The translations under genes were made by a program, and so were the position numbers. Below are positions 12,216-14,024 of a stretch of DNA of 14,024 bases, in pieces. Below the pieces are notes generated by a model. That model did no database searches and was not told the origin of the DNA. It saw nothing but the letters and a program-made list of their open reading frames with translations. Each line of letters starts with the position of its first letter. Positions within the stretch are counted from its first letter, which is position 1. This stretch comes from Verrucomicrobiota bacterium (lineage in GTDB: Bacteria > Verrucomicrobiota > Verrucomicrobiia > Chthoniobacterales > UBA10450): assembly GCA_003218615.1 (NCBI GenBank), contig QHOD01000027.1, forward strand, positions 1-14,024. The letters are read 5' to 3'.

Positions 12216-14024
12216 CTAGGTCTTTGGGCTGCGCTTGTCGATCAAAGCTTGGAAGCGCGGGTCCTTGCGCAGTGGGTCCCACATCGGTTCAAGCTTGAGC
12301 ATTGGGACGGTGAGGCCGTTCGGGATATCGAGCAGATGATCAAGCAGGCGAAATGCTTCGTCGAATTCCCCGGTCCAGGCATAAATCTGGGCGAGCGACG
12401 CCGTGCCTTGTGGTCCATCAAAGGCGTCCTGCGATTCGGGCAACAATTCGACGGCGCGCTTGCCTTCGTTGATCGCTTCTTCTTTTTGACCCAAGCCAGC
12501 AAGCACAACGCCCAACTGTCCGTGTCGAGCGGAATCTTGAGGCGCTTCACGCACGAGTTTCTCTGCGACAGTGCGCGCGTGCTCGTACGCGATTCGCGCC
12601 TTCTCTTTATCGCCCTGATACAGATAAAGCGTCCCCTCGAGCAGAGCCTTCGGGCAAGGTGCAGTCGTAGCGGTAGCCAAGGTCTCACCACGAAATTGTT
12701 GCACCACTTGAAGGGCCTCCGGAAATTTCCGCTCTAGCGTCAAAATCCCGACCCGTATCCAAGTAATGAGTCCCGCTGGGTCGGCTTCGGGCGGAACTGA
12801 AGAAAATTGTTTTTCGACCGCGCTAAGGTCGCCTGTCGATTGAACCGCCACGGCTGCTTTCATTCCAGCCGCCTGTAACGACTGTGGCTCTGCGACAATT
12901 GCGCGATCAAAAATTTTGTCCGCGGCTTCGAAATTGCGCTGAGCCATGTAGCTATAGCCAAGGTTGCAGAGGATGCCCACGTTCTTCGGATCCAGTGCCG
13001 CCGCCTTTTCCAAATTCTCGGTTGATTCTATCCACTTGCCCTGACGCCGCTGAATTGCGCCGATGGCCAGGTAAGCCTGGGCTTCATTCGGCAGACCGCG
13101 CTTGGCGATTTCGAACTCGGCGAGCGCGCGCTGGTAATCGCGGTCGCCATAATAATAAGAGAAACCGAGTGCGAGATGTCCTTCGGGAAGATCCGGTTGC
13201 AATCGCAAGGCCTCATCAGCGTTGAGACGCGCTTTGTCACGCCGGGCCGGTAGCGGGTCGAAGCTGTGATACACCCAGCTCTCCACCATGGAGAGACCGG
13301 CATAGGCAAGGGAAAAGTTTGGATCGAGCTTGATCGCTTGTTCGAAAAGCGACTCGGCTTTCAACGATGTATCGCGAAACATGTCCGTGCGGTTGGCGTA
13401 ATCGTGCGCTTGTACGAATAACAGATAAGCATTGGGATCTTGTGTCGGCCGGCGATCGAGCCGCGCTTTTTCATTCGGCGAAAGCTTCGCCTGCAACGTG
13501 TAGACAATTTTTTGTGCAAGATCGGTTTGAATGGCGAATACGTCGGTTAAATCGCGGTCGTAATCCTCCGCCCAAATGTGCTCGTCGGTGCTGGCATTGA
13601 TCAGCTGCACGTTCACGCGCACCCGGTTGCCGATGCGGCGAACGCTGCCTTCCACAAGCGTGGCCACGCCCAGCGCCTTGCCAATGTCGCGGGCGTTGCG
13701 TGTCCCGCTGCCGCGATACGACATGACTGACGTCCGCGAAATCACCTTCAAATCGCCGATTTTCGAGAGGTTCGTCAGAATATCGTCCTGCATGCCGTCA
13801 GCGAAATAGGTATTATCAGGATCGCCGCTCAGATTTTCGAAGGGTAGCACTGCAATTGACTTGTCGATGTTGCGGGCGGAGATCCGCGGCAAGAGGAAAA
13901 AACCTGCACCTGCCGAAACGATCACGCCGATCGCAGCAAGGATGATCATGTTGCGACGAAGGTGCGTTTCGACGGCGGTTTTCTCTGTTGCTCGAATTCC
14001 TTCTGGAGTCACGTCGAAGGCCCA
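12216..14024 (-). CDS. FlgO-like domain and TPR-repeat membrane protein (N-terminus cut by window edge)
   Basis: The frame runs open to the window edge, giving 602 visible residues. Counting from a GTG at 14012, a membrane helix lies at 22-41 (MIILAAIGVIVSAGAGFFLL). A FlgO-like domain follows (48-176): IAVLPFENLSGDPDNTYFAD, ISRTSVMSYRG, LVEGSVRRIGNRVRVNVQL and HIWAEDYDRDLTDVFAIQ. At least six TPR-type helical pairs then fill about 190-590 (for example NVGILCNLGYSYMAQRNFEA). The frame continues upstream of the GTG as WAFDV, so that GTG is probably not the true start. Proteins of this layout often carry an N-terminal cytoplasmic signalling domain (kinase, TIR, cyclase or winged helix), which would lie outside the window. 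The role is probably signal transduction or protein scaffolding, with the FlgO/TPR part outside the cytoplasm. The stop is TAG (12216-12218). Confidence 0.85.
   Translation of the reverse strand, partial: WAFDVTPEGIRATEKTAVETHLRRNMIILAAIGVIVSAGAGFFLLPRISARNIDKSIAVLPFENLSGDPDNTYFADGMQDDILTNLSKIGDLKVISRTSVMSYRGSGTRNARDIGKALGVATLVEGSVRRIGNRVRVNVQLINASTDEHIWAEDYDRDLTDVFAIQTDLAQKIVYTLQAKLSPNEKARLDRRPTQDPNAYLLFVQAHDYANRTDMFRDTSLKAESLFEQAIKLDPNFSLAYAGLSMVESWVYHSFDPLPARRDKARLNADEALRLQPDLPEGHLALGFSYYYGDRDYQRALAEFEIAKRGLPNEAQAYLAIGAIQRRQGKWIESTENLEKAAALDPKNVGILCNLGYSYMAQRNFEAADKIFDRAIVAEPQSLQAAGMKAAVAVQSTGDLSAVEKQFSSVPPEADPAGLITWIRVGILTLERKFPEALQVVQQFRGETLATATTAPCPKALLEGTLYLYQGDKEKARIAYEHARTVAEKLVREAPQDSARHGQLGVVLAGLGQKEEAINEGKRAVELLPESQDAFDGPQGTASLAQIYAWTGEFDEAFRLLDHLLDIPNGLTVPMLKLEPMWDPLRKDPRFQALIDKRSPKT

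Overview
This window looks like chromosomal DNA of a GC-rich, free-living Gram-negative-type bacterium, most likely a soil Verrucomicrobiota (Chthoniobacterales / Udaeobacter-like). That assignment is inference. It rests on protein styles (HAMP-linked cyclase, FlgO-like plus TPR protein, membrane-fused molybdopterin oxidoreductase), on weak or absent Shine-Dalgarno sequences with GTG/TTG starts, and on several short intergenic repeats that I recall from that group but could not search for. I see no tRNA, rRNA, CRISPR array, insertion sequence, phage gene or attachment site.

Positions 1-2988 (+ strand) hold the end of an unidentified gene, a pair of inverted REP-like hairpins, and a tight three-gene operon: an extended SDR of the dTDP-L-rhamnose 4-epimerase type, a shortened CBS-MgtE-like membrane protein and a family 2 glycosyltransferase, each joined by an ATGA stop/start overlap. 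The epimerase and glycosyltransferase suggest surface-glycan or glycolipid synthesis. The repeat closing the operon also encodes the last residues of the glycosyltransferase.

Positions 3046-5630 (+) carry a polytopic membrane protein ending in a sulfite-oxidase-fold molybdopterin domain, with an internal twin-arginine signal, and a small exported Gly/Pro-rich protein with a tandem 32-residue repeat. Positions 5632-6426 (-) encode an Fpg/Nei-type DNA glycosylase, divergent from thioredoxin reductase (6536-7459, +). After a heptamer-repeat spacer come a GT4 glycosyltransferase and a GNAT-like acetyltransferase, overlapping by ATGA, ending at a hairpin terminator shared with the convergent gene.

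Positions 9408-14024 (- strand) hold a membrane class III adenylate cyclase (helical sensor, HAMP, cyclase, TPR-like tail), a 381-base gap with possible gene decay, an NADPH-dependent FMN reductase-like flavoprotein, and a long FlgO-like/TPR membrane protein cut by the window edge. Overall this is mostly housekeeping, envelope-glycan and signalling DNA. I found no clear novel defence or mobile system. The most interesting points are the Sec/Tat hybrid molybdoenzyme, the divergent MgtE-like protein inside a glycan operon, and the short repeats that run into coding sequences.
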